DNA of 64,000 nt from Treponema sp. GTDB taxonomy: Bacteria; Spirochaetota; Spirochaetia; Treponematales; Treponemataceae. Below are positions 16,288-23,417 of this stretch, one piece after another. Position 1 is the first letter of the stretch. The number at the start of each line of letters is the position of its first letter. The stretch covers positions 1-64,000 of the forward strand of contig JAIKYZ010000037.1 of the NCBI GenBank assembly GCA_024682655.1, in the 5' to 3' direction. A program made the position numbers and the translations under genes. Under the pieces are notes generated by a model. The model saw only the letters and a program-made list of their open reading frames with translations. It had not been told where the DNA came from and did no database searches.

Positions 16288-17610
16288 ATGAAAACATTAG
16301 AACAGTTAGGAATTAGAATTCCTCAGATTTTATTACCAAAAAATATTGATATTTCGAGCTGGTCAGTAATTGCCTGTGACCAATACACACAAGACAGAGA
16401 TTACTGGAAAAAAGTAGAAGAAAATACAAAAGGTAAAGCTTCAACTTTAAATCTTATTTTACCAGAAGTTTATTTAAACGACGGCGATAAGGCAGAAAGA
16501 ATTGCAAAAATCCGCCAAACCATGAAATCTTATCTGGACCAGGGAATTTTTGACAATGAAATAAATGGATTTATTTATCTGGAAAGAAAAACTGCTTTTG
16601 GAAGAGTAAGAAAAGGTCTTGTAGCTCAAATTGATTTGGAAAGTTATGAATGGAAGCCTTTTAGTAAGGCTAATATCCGCGCTACAGAAGCAACAATTAT
16701 CGACCGTATTCCACCAAGAAAGGAAATAAGAAAAGGAGCTCCCTTAGAACTTCCTCACATAATGCTTTTAGTAAACGATAAAGATAAAAAACTTTTAGAG
16801 GGAATTGGAGAAAAAGTCAGCAAGAAAAAGCCTCTTTACCAGGGAGAATTGATGTCCAATGGTGGAAGTATTACTGGTTGGGAAGTTTCTTCTAATCAAG
16901 AAATTGAATATCTAACTCAGGCCCTAAACGAAATTGCCCAAAAGAATTCTTCTGATGATGGTTCTACTTTCCTTTTTGCAGTTGGAGATGGAAATCACTC
17001 ACTTGCAACCGCAAAAGCTGTCTGGGATGAACACAAAGAAGAATTAATTAAAAAGGGTGCGGATGAAAATCAATTAAAAAATGATCCCGTACGTTTTGCC
17101 TTAATTGAAATTGTAAACATTTACGACCAGGGTTTAACTTTTGAACCAATCCACAGAGTTATCTTTAATATCAAGTCCAAAGATTTAATTCAGGAACTTT
17201 CTGAAAAACTTCAGGGAAGCTGCAGCCAGTTAGAATCTGCAGAGGAATTGGAAAAGGCTGTAAAAGAATCCTGGGCAAATTTTGGTTTTGTTTTCAAAGA
17301 AAATGGAATTCAAAATTATATTCTTATGAAAACTCAAATAAAAGAACTGGCAGTATCAAGATTACAACCCGAAATTGATAACTTTTTAAAATCTTGTCCA
17401 GATTCAGAAATTGACTACATCCACGGCAGTCAGGAAGTCTTCCGTTTAGGTTCTCAAGAAAATGCCCTTACAATTTTACTTCCACCAATTGCAAAAGATT
17501 CTTTCTTTGACACAATTAATGGACGGGGACCTTTACCACGTAAAAGTTTTTCTATGGGAGAAGCTGACGAAAAAAGATTCTACTTGGAATGCCGAAGATT
17601 ATTCAGTTAA
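16288..17610 (+). CDS. DUF1015 family protein
   Basis: 440 residues from the ATG at 16288 (MKTLEQLGIRIPQILLP); the track start at 16225 runs back into the rpoN region. The pattern IACDQYTQDRDYWKKVEE, GFIYLERKT, LFAVGDGNHSLATAKAVWDEHKEEL and IVNIYDQGLTFEPIHRVIF is the DUF1015 family, widespread in bacteria and without an established reaction. The conserved GDGNHS suggests an active site. Soluble, no signal peptide. Its last 12 bases overlap the convergent methyltransferase gene. Confidence 0.85.
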   Translation: MKTLEQLGIRIPQILLPKNIDISSWSVIACDQYTQDRDYWKKVEENTKGKASTLNLILPEVYLNDGDKAERIAKIRQTMKSYLDQGIFDNEINGFIYLERKTAFGRVRKGLVAQIDLESYEWKPFSKANIRATEATIIDRIPPRKEIRKGAPLELPHIMLLVNDKDKKLLEGIGEKVSKKKPLYQGELMSNGGSITGWEVSSNQEIEYLTQALNEIAQKNSSDDGSTFLFAVGDGNHSLATAKAVWDEHKEELIKKGADENQLKNDPVRFALIEIVNIYDQGLTFEPIHRVIFNIKSKDLIQELSEKLQGSCSQLESAEELEKAVKESWANFGFVFKENGIQNYILMKTQIKELAVSRLQPEIDNFLKSCPDSEIDYIHGSQEVFRLGSQENALTILLPPIAKDSFFDTINGRGPLPRKSFSMGEADEKRFYLECRRLFS

Positions 17611-18822
17611 TTTTAAGATTTCGATTTGATTTTTATAGGTCTGGGCTACTTTTAGACAACGGGCCTTACAAATATCAAAAATTGTATTAAAGCCGTTTGA
17701 AGGATTTTCTTCCCCAGACGGCTTTTTTATTTCCTCTGCCTTTTGAATCAAAATACAATGACGATTTCCACCATCCACAGAATTTAATTTACTTACAGCC
17801 TCAAAAGTTGTTCCGCTACCGGCAAAAAAATCCATAATCAAAGCATCTTTTTTCATTTGTGTGATTTCAATTAAATGGGAAATTAAATCAACAGGTTTGG
17901 GATTATCAAAAAGGCCCTTTACTTCCAGTAACTGGTCCAGATGATTTTGAGCCGACCGGGTAGATTCTACACAATCAATAATATTTCTTGGAATCACCTG
18001 AGTTGGTGTTCCATTAAAGATTTTTACCCGGGGAACAGAAGAATAGGAAGGGGTCTGTCCCCAGTAAATACGATTATCTTTTATTAAATCATCCATTTCT
18101 TCTTTACTGCGCTGCCACTGTCTTGTCCATTTTTTACCAGAAGGAGAAGTAATCGTATAATAGTTTGGATGTTTAGGATTAGAACGATTTTCCGAAAAAG
18201 AAACACTGCCACTAAACCAATTTCCTCTTGGATCATTATCAGGATTTGTCTTAGCCCAAGAAGAATATTCATATTCACAAAACTCGGCTAATTTAGCTTT
18301 ATTCTTTGCATAGCAGAGAGTGTGTTGTTGTAAAGTTCTAGACCACTTATCTTTTTTACCCTTGCCATGAAGCCACATAAAATCATTTACAAAATTTTCC
18401 TGCCCAAAAATCTGATCACATAAAAGTTTTAGGACATACAATTCACTTTGATCTATTGCAATAAAAATACAGGCAGATTGGGATAAAAGTTCCCGGGCTA
18501 ATTTTAATCTTCTGCTCATAAAACTGAGCCAGCAACTGTGTAAATCGCTTTTTATGGCAAAAGAATCATTATAGGTAAAGTTATTTCCAGTATTGTAGGG
18601 CGGATCGATATAAATTATATCAACAGAATTTTTTAGTTTTTCGCAAAGTTTATTTAAAAGAGGATAATTATCACCCTCAATCAAAAGATTCTGGGGTTGG
18701 GACAAAAAATCTGAAGAAATCTTTGGCTCAATTTTAAGTTTTTTTATTTTGTCTAAATCGTCATAGACTTCCGGGTAATCATCCCAATTGATTGTTAACA
18801 ACCTTTCCCCCTTTTCTTTCAT
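17599..18822 (-). CDS. DNA adenine methyltransferase (beta class, type III Mod-like), orphan
   Basis: 407 residues. Catalytic motif IV DPPYNTGNNFTYNDSF near residue 75 precedes the SAM-binding motif I MDFFAGSGTTFEA near residue 330, the order of beta-class N6-adenine methyltransferases; the sequence LLIEGDNYPLLNKLCEKLKNSVDIIYIDPPYNTGN resembles type III Mod subunits, but the protein is shorter than most of them. The region between the motifs (CYAKNKAKLAEF.., RQWQRSKEEMDDL) would hold the target recognition domain. No restriction gene is adjacent. Target sequence unknown. Convergent with DUF1015, 12-base overlap. Confidence 0.9.
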   Translation of the reverse strand: MKEKGERLLTINWDDYPEVYDDLDKIKKLKIEPKISSDFLSQPQNLLIEGDNYPLLNKLCEKLKNSVDIIYIDPPYNTGNNFTYNDSFAIKSDLHSCWLSFMSRRLKLARELLSQSACIFIAIDQSELYVLKLLCDQIFGQENFVNDFMWLHGKGKKDKWSRTLQQHTLCYAKNKAKLAEFCEYEYSSWAKTNPDNDPRGNWFSGSVSFSENRSNPKHPNYYTITSPSGKKWTRQWQRSKEEMDDLIKDNRIYWGQTPSYSSVPRVKIFNGTPTQVIPRNIIDCVESTRSAQNHLDQLLEVKGLFDNPKPVDLISHLIEITQMKKDALIMDFFAGSGTTFEAVSKLNSVDGGNRHCILIQKAEEIKKPSGEENPSNGFNTIFDICKARCLKVAQTYKNQIEILKLTE

Positions 18823-18919
18823 TCTAACAAAAATATGCGTAAAACAAAATAATTCTTTTACTTTTAGATTTTTATTTTAGGGCAAAATTCTTATATTTAA
18901 TTTTCTTAAAAAATCTTAC

Positions 18920-18947
18920 TTGCAATCCATGATAAGTGCATTATGAT
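18920..18947 (+). promoter_or_regulatory. Candidate sigma-70 promoter of the first lipoprotein
   Basis: TTGCAA (18920-18925), 16-base spacer, TATGAT (18942-18947), 37 bases before the ATG at 18984. Confidence 0.5.
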
Positions 18948-18983
18948 TTAATTATCAGGAAAATTAGGAGGAAAATAATTTTT

Positions 18984-19565
18984 ATGAAAAAACTTTTAAA
19001 ACTCTTTTCAGTTTTTGCCTTACTTGGATTAGCATTTACTTCTTGTGCTTCTAAACCAGCTGAAGAATCAGCAGAAGCTCCAGTAGTATTAGAGCCAATT
19101 GAATTAATCTATGGTGTAGATTACATGTTGGAACCAGTTTTTGGTACAGATTTATTTTATGTAAACGAAACTTCTATCGAATTTTATAACGGAACTTTAA
19201 ATAATAACCACGCAGTTCTTTTTAGATTTATGGATCCTACAATTTTGAATAATGATTATGATATTGAAATCACTTACGAAATGGGTAATTACAATCCAGA
19301 AGAAGCATGTCAGCTTTGTATTCAACCTGCTTCTGATGATGGTGCAGATTTTAGTGCTCAGAAATATCCAATTCTTTACAATAATTTTGAAGAAAATGAA
19401 TTTAAGTTAGTTATTCCAGTAAAAGATTTATTGAAATCAACTGTAAAAAATAATTTAGTTGGTTTCCGTATGGTAAACAACAGTGGTAGCTATGAACAAT
19501 ACACTTGGCAATCTGAATGGGATTTTACAATTACTGCTGTAAATCTTATTCCTGCTGCTAAATAG
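18984..19565 (+). CDS. Lipoprotein, single beta-sandwich-like domain
   Basis: The ATG at 18984 has a strong SD (TTAGGAGGAAAA) and opens a lipoprotein signal MKKLLKLFSVFALLGLAFTSCASK; the track start at 18936 is upstream of it. 193 residues. After the lipobox (FTSC) comes a short Glu/Ala linker and one domain rich in predicted strands (YDIEITYEMGNYNPEEACQLCIQPASDDGADF, VGFRMVNNSGSYEQYTW), reminiscent of carbohydrate-binding modules. No catalytic motif. First of three consecutive lipoprotein genes of similar signal type; function unknown. Confidence 0.75.
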   Translation: MKKLLKLFSVFALLGLAFTSCASKPAEESAEAPVVLEPIELIYGVDYMLEPVFGTDLFYVNETSIEFYNGTLNNNHAVLFRFMDPTILNNDYDIEITYEMGNYNPEEACQLCIQPASDDGADFSAQKYPILYNNFEENEFKLVIPVKDLLKSTVKNNLVGFRMVNNSGSYEQYTWQSEWDFTITAVNLIPAAK

Positions 19566-19583
19566 TGTTTTTATCTAGAGCAG

Positions 19584-19632
19584 AAAGGGAACTTTACTCT
19601 TTATTTTTAGAGTAAAGTTCCCTTTTTTTTTT
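19584..19632 (+). terminator. Intrinsic terminator after the first lipoprotein
   Basis: AAAGGGAACTTTACTCT (19584-19600) pairs with AGAGTAAAGTTCCCTTT (19609-19625), 17 bp without mismatch, followed by a T-run. Confidence 0.92.
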
Positions 19633-19642
19633 TAAAAATTAC

Positions 19643-19701
19643 TTTCATTATGAGCCATTAAATAATATAATAAAATATCATAGGGGTTTTTACCTACCCC
19701 T
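19643..19701 (+). promoter_or_regulatory. Promoter and leader hairpin of lipoprotein 19722
   Basis: TTTCAT (19643-19648), 17-base spacer, TATAAT (19666-19671). The transcript leader then holds AGGGGT-TTTTACCT-ACCCCT (19682-19701), a 6-bp hairpin ending four bases before the SD TAGGAGG, so it could affect ribosome access. The hairpin role is inference. Confidence 0.5.
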
Positions 19702-19721
19702 GCTAGGAGGAATATTTTATT

Positions 19722-20789
19722 ATGAAAAAAATGCTCAAATTATTTGCAGGATTATTAACACTTTCTGCATTATTTGTAAGTTGTGCATCAACTGGAGGTT
19801 CAGCAAAAAAAGGCGAAGCTGAAATGGTTTCAAGTGTTCCACATCCAAGAACATACATACTTGATATTGCAGATTCAACTGTTGAAACAACAACAAAATT
19901 TTCACCAAACAATGGAATTAGACAAAGTCCATCTCACTCTCTGGTTTACACAGAATTCTTTAAATACGATGTACCACAGGCTGGTGATACAATCGAGGTA
20001 CACTACAAAGGCGTTTCAGATATAGATCTTGACGGTATTGAAATTTACCTTATGGATGCAAGTCCAGCAGCTAACTACTGGAAAGGACTTATGGCCCAGG
20101 AAGATATTGATGGCCGTCCAATCGCAATCAATGCAAAAGCAGGTGTTCCATTCGAAGGAGTAGAATCTTATGTTCTCAAAGAATCAGGAACAAAACGCTG
20201 TGCATTCGAAATTGTATTCTTTTATGATAATATCTGGTACAAAAATCAGGGATTAAGCAAGATTGGTAAAGATGCAACAATCAAATGGGAAAAAACAGAT
20301 GTTAATACAACAAATACATACGATGATTTAGTTGCTTCTGGTGCGGAACTTTCAACAGGTCCAAAAACTATGACAATTGACCTTGCTGATGCTTCAAAAT
20401 TAATTGAAATGCAGCAGACTTCTGAAAATGGTGTAATCACTGGTTTCCAGTCTATTTTTGATATTTCAGCTTGTTTCCCAGGAGATCTTCCAATGGCTGG
20501 AGATACAATCACAGTAAACTTCAAGGGAACTTCTAATAATGATATTCCAACTCAGATTTATGCAAGTATCGTTGAAAATACCGCTGCTGTAGGCTGGTGG
20601 GCAGAAATTGCTCCTGGAACAGCAAATCAACTTTGTGCAGAAAATATTGTTGCCGGAGAACCATTTGATCTTACAGCAACATTTAATATCGAAACTTCTT
20701 GTGTCGAGGGTGTTTCAATTCAGCTTTATTATAAGCCAACAAGCGAAGACGTTGTTCCAACAATGTGGAAGTTTGTTAGTCAGCAATAA
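19722..20789 (+). CDS. Lipoprotein with two tandem AGDT domains (paralogue 1)
   Basis: 355 residues, signal MKKMLKLFAGLLTLSALFVSCAST with lipobox FVSC. The mature part is an internal duplication: first half carries PQAGDTIEVHYKGVSDID and MDASPAANYWKGL, second half PMAGDTITVNFKGTSNND and VENTAAVGWWAEI, at matching spacing. Each ~150-residue unit is strand-rich, with conserved aromatic residues (YW/WW) as in sugar-binding beta-sandwiches. No enzyme motif. Adjacent paralogue 2 has the same two-unit plan. Binding of a glycan or peptide at the cell surface is an inference from architecture. Confidence 0.8.
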   Translation: MKKMLKLFAGLLTLSALFVSCASTGGSAKKGEAEMVSSVPHPRTYILDIADSTVETTTKFSPNNGIRQSPSHSLVYTEFFKYDVPQAGDTIEVHYKGVSDIDLDGIEIYLMDASPAANYWKGLMAQEDIDGRPIAINAKAGVPFEGVESYVLKESGTKRCAFEIVFFYDNIWYKNQGLSKIGKDATIKWEKTDVNTTNTYDDLVASGAELSTGPKTMTIDLADASKLIEMQQTSENGVITGFQSIFDISACFPGDLPMAGDTITVNFKGTSNNDIPTQIYASIVENTAAVGWWAEIAPGTANQLCAENIVAGEPFDLTATFNIETSCVEGVSIQLYYKPTSEDVVPTMWKFVSQQ

Positions 20790-20833
20790 GTAAATTTGTT
20801 TATAATTAATTAAACAATTTAACTAAAAGCTCT

Positions 20834-20877
20834 AAAGGACTTAGTTCTGCCTAAAGCAGAGCTAAGTCCTTTTTTTT
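20834..20877 (+). terminator. Intrinsic terminator after lipoprotein paralogue 1
   Basis: AAAGGACTTAGTTCTGC pairs, with one small bulge, with GCAGAGCTAAGTCCTTT, then a T-run. Confidence 0.9.
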
Positions 20878-20886
20878 AAAATTTTT

Positions 20887-20915
20887 TTGCTTTATTAGAA
20901 ATAACAACTTATAAT
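20887..20915 (+). promoter_or_regulatory. Sigma-70 promoter of lipoprotein 20968
   Basis: TTGCTT (20887-20892), 17-base spacer, TATAAT (20910-20915), 53 bases before the ATG. Confidence 0.65.
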
Positions 20916-20967
20916 TAGAATTGTAAAAAAAAGAATTTTCACATAAATTTAGGAGGAAAAAGAATTT

Positions 20968-22029
20968 ATGAAAAAAATGTTAAAATTTGCTGCTGGCCTT
21001 TTAGTAGCCGGAGCATTATTAGTTAGTTGTGCTTCAACTGGTTCTTCATCAAAGGCATCAACTGCTGCTGGAACAGGAATTCCACATCCAAGATCATATG
21101 AAATTGATCCTGCTGATGTTACAGCTACTTTAGATATGGCATATAACCAGTATGGACCTAACTACCAGGGTGTTGTTGATTTCTACAAACCATTCTTAAA
21201 GGCTGATAAACCACAGGCTGGAGATACAGTAAAAATCAAGATGAAGATTACAGCTGATCTCGAAATTCCAGGACTCGCATATTATATCATTGATAACTCT
21301 CCTGCTGCTAATTACTGGACAGTTCTTTCTGGTGATAACTACATTGAAAACCTCAAGCCAGGTGAATATGTTGAAATTGAACAGGATGTTGTTCTTACAG
21401 AAAGTGTAAAAGGTGGTTTCCAGATTGTATTTGGTTACGACGGTGCTGACCACGGACAGGATCAGTTTGCAAAGGCTGGAGCTGCTTCTAAATTTTCTTT
21501 TGAAAAAATTGGTGAAACAACAAACACAATCGCTGAAGCAGAAGCTTATGCAGCTGCTAACGGTGTAGCAGAAGCTCCAAAAGGACCACAGACATACAAT
21601 ATTGCAATCGAAAAAGTTGCTGCTTTCTTCCAGCTTGAAACAAATCACCCATGGGTAGACGGTGTTCAGGATATGTCTCAGATTTCTAACTATCAGGGAA
21701 TTGCACACTTCACAACAGAATTCGGTGAAGACCTTCCAAAAGCTGGTGATACAATCCACGCTACATGGCATGCAACTTCTGACGTTGATATTAAAAACTT
21801 ACACATTCGTGTAATTGAAAACTCTGCTGCTGTAAACTGGTGGGCAGAAATTTCTGAAGCTGGCGGAACAGGATATGTTCTTATTGAAGATGTTAAAGCA
21901 AATGAAGCATTTGATGTAAGTATTGATATTCCTCTCGTTCAGGATGCTCAGGAAGATATTTCATTCTGTATTTGGGCTGACGTTGGTGATGTTGCACAGC
22001 CAGCTACAATCATTATGGCAAGAGACTAA
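20968..22029 (+). CDS. Lipoprotein with two tandem AGDT domains (paralogue 2)
   Basis: 353 residues, signal MKKMLKFAAGLLVAGALLVSCAST. Same plan as the preceding gene: IPHPRSYEIDPAD after the linker, first unit PQAGDTVKIKMKITADLE ... IDNSPAANYWTVL, second unit PKAGDTIHATWHATSDVD ... IENSAAVNWWAEI. Codon use is smoother (more C-ending codons) than in most neighbours, suggesting high expression. SD TTTAGGAGGAAAAAG is strong. The two genes arose by gene duplication of an already internally duplicated ancestor. Surface binding function inferred only. Confidence 0.8.
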   Translation: MKKMLKFAAGLLVAGALLVSCASTGSSSKASTAAGTGIPHPRSYEIDPADVTATLDMAYNQYGPNYQGVVDFYKPFLKADKPQAGDTVKIKMKITADLEIPGLAYYIIDNSPAANYWTVLSGDNYIENLKPGEYVEIEQDVVLTESVKGGFQIVFGYDGADHGQDQFAKAGAASKFSFEKIGETTNTIAEAEAYAAANGVAEAPKGPQTYNIAIEKVAAFFQLETNHPWVDGVQDMSQISNYQGIAHFTTEFGEDLPKAGDTIHATWHATSDVDIKNLHIRVIENSAAVNWWAEISEAGGTGYVLIEDVKANEAFDVSIDIPLVQDAQEDISFCIWADVGDVAQPATIIMARD

Positions 22030-22050
22030 TTATTTAATTAGTTAAATTAA

Positions 22051-22089
22051 AAAGCCTGTACATTTCAAAAAATGTACAGGCTTTTTTTT
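22051..22089 (+). terminator. Intrinsic terminator after lipoprotein paralogue 2
   Basis: AAAGCCTGTACATT (22051-22064) pairs perfectly with AATGTACAGGCTTT (22071-22084), followed by T. Confidence 0.92.
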
Positions 22090-22093
22090 GTCC

Positions 22094-22197
22094 CAAAAAC
22101 TAGTATAGAATTAATGGTGAAATCGGCATGGTTGTAATTCTACTCAAAGCACATACTTTCCTGCACCATGCCGCTAGTTTTTGTTCCAAAAACTAGT
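22094..22197. repeat. Inverted and direct repeat cluster between convergent genes
   Basis: AAAAACTAGTA occurs twice in direct orientation (about 22095 and 22188), and inside them CGGCATGG (22124-22131) is matched by CCATGCCG (22166-22173) with CTAGTTTTT directly after it, complementary to the left AAAAACTAG. The segment thus holds a nested inverted repeat of about 80 bases. It lies between the end of the lipoprotein and the end of the AICAR formyltransferase gene. Possibly a remnant of a small mobile element or a structured 3' UTR; unknown. Confidence 0.5.
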
Positions 22198-22201
22198 AAA
22201 A

Positions 22202-23374
22202 TTAGTGATGAAATAAACGAATACCATTAAAACACATTACCATGTTGTAGCTGTCGGCGGATTGGATTACTAAATCGTCACGAACAGAACCACCTGGCTG
22301 GGCAATTACTGTTACACCAGATTTATAGGCACGGTCAATGTTATCACCGAATGGGAAGAAGGCATCAGAACCAAGAGCAACATTTGTATTTTTTGCAATC
22401 CATTCTGCTTTTTCTTCGCGAGTAAATACTGATGGTTTTTCCTTAAAAATCTTCTGCCATTTACCTTCGGCAAGGACGTCCATATATTCTTCGCCAATAT
22501 AAACATCAATTGCGTTATCTCTGTCGGCACGTTTAATTCCATCTACAAACTTAAGATTAAGAACCTTAGGCGACTGACGCAACCACCAGTTATCAGCTTT
22601 CTGTCCTGCAAGGCGTGTACAGTGAACTCTAGACTGCTGACCTGCACCAATACCAATTGCCTGTCCGTCTTTTACAAAACATACTGAATTTGACTGAGTG
22701 TATTTTAATGTAATCAATGAAATTATAAGATTACGTCTATCATCTTCTGAAAGTTCTTTATTTTTTGTTACAATATTAGAAAGAGCATTTTCATCAATCT
22801 TAAGGAAGTTGTGTCCCTGTTCAAAAGTTACACCAAAAACCTGTTTACGTTCCAATTCTTCTGGCACATAATTTGGATCAATTTGAATTACACAGTAATT
22901 TCCACTCTTTTTGGCTTTTAAGATTTCTAAAGCTTCTGAAGAATAAGAAGGAGCAATAACACCATCACTGACTTCTTTTTTAATTAAAAGAGCAGTTGCT
23001 TTATCACATTCATCTGAAAGGGAAATAAAATCTCCAAAAGAAGACATACGGTCTGCACCACGGGCGCGGGCATAAGCAGATGCTAAAGGAGTAAGTTCAA
23101 CGTCGTCTGTAAAATAAATCTTCTTGAGTGTATCAGAAAGTGGAAGGCCTACAGCAGCACCGGCAGGAGAAACATGTTTAAAAGAAGTTGCGGCAGGAAG
23201 TCCTGTTGCTTCTTTTAATTCTTTTACAAGCTGCCAGCCATTTAAGGCATCAAGAAGGTTAATATACCCTGGTCTACCATTTAAAACTGTAATTGGGAGA
23301 TCGCCATTTTCAACGAAAACCTTTGCAGGTTTCTGGTTTGGATTACATCCGTATTTTAATTCAAGTTCTTTCAT
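22202..23374 (-). CDS. purH: AICAR formyltransferase, monofunctional (PurH C-terminal type)
   Basis: Adds the formyl group from 10-formyl-THF to AICAR, the penultimate step of IMP synthesis. 390 residues, covering only the transformylase domain: it begins MKELELKYGCNPNQKPAKVF, carries SFKHVSPAGAAVGLPLSD, the VCFVKDGQAIGIGAGQQSRVHCTRLAG segment and ends GGSVRDDLVIQSADSYNMVMCFNGIRLFHH. The IMP cyclohydrolase (MGS-like) domain of bifunctional PurH is absent. That activity is supplied by a PurO-type protein at 32.6 kb. Gene symbol used in the broad sense. Confidence 0.92.
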   Translation of the reverse strand: MKELELKYGCNPNQKPAKVFVENGDLPITVLNGRPGYINLLDALNGWQLVKELKEATGLPAATSFKHVSPAGAAVGLPLSDTLKKIYFTDDVELTPLASAYARARGADRMSSFGDFISLSDECDKATALLIKKEVSDGVIAPSYSSEALEILKAKKSGNYCVIQIDPNYVPEELERKQVFGVTFEQGHNFLKIDENALSNIVTKNKELSEDDRRNLIISLITLKYTQSNSVCFVKDGQAIGIGAGQQSRVHCTRLAGQKADNWWLRQSPKVLNLKFVDGIKRADRDNAIDVYIGEEYMDVLAEGKWQKIFKEKPSVFTREEKAEWIAKNTNVALGSDAFFPFGDNIDRAYKSGVTVIAQPGGSVRDDLVIQSADSYNMVMCFNGIRLFHH

Positions 23375-23417
23375 ACGGGTATAATAGTGAAAATGGCGAT
23401 TTTAGAAAAGTAGTCTA

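Noticed and set aside
17599-18822. Complete restriction-modification system
   Set aside because: Only the methyltransferase is present; both neighbours are unrelated (DUF1015, lipoprotein).
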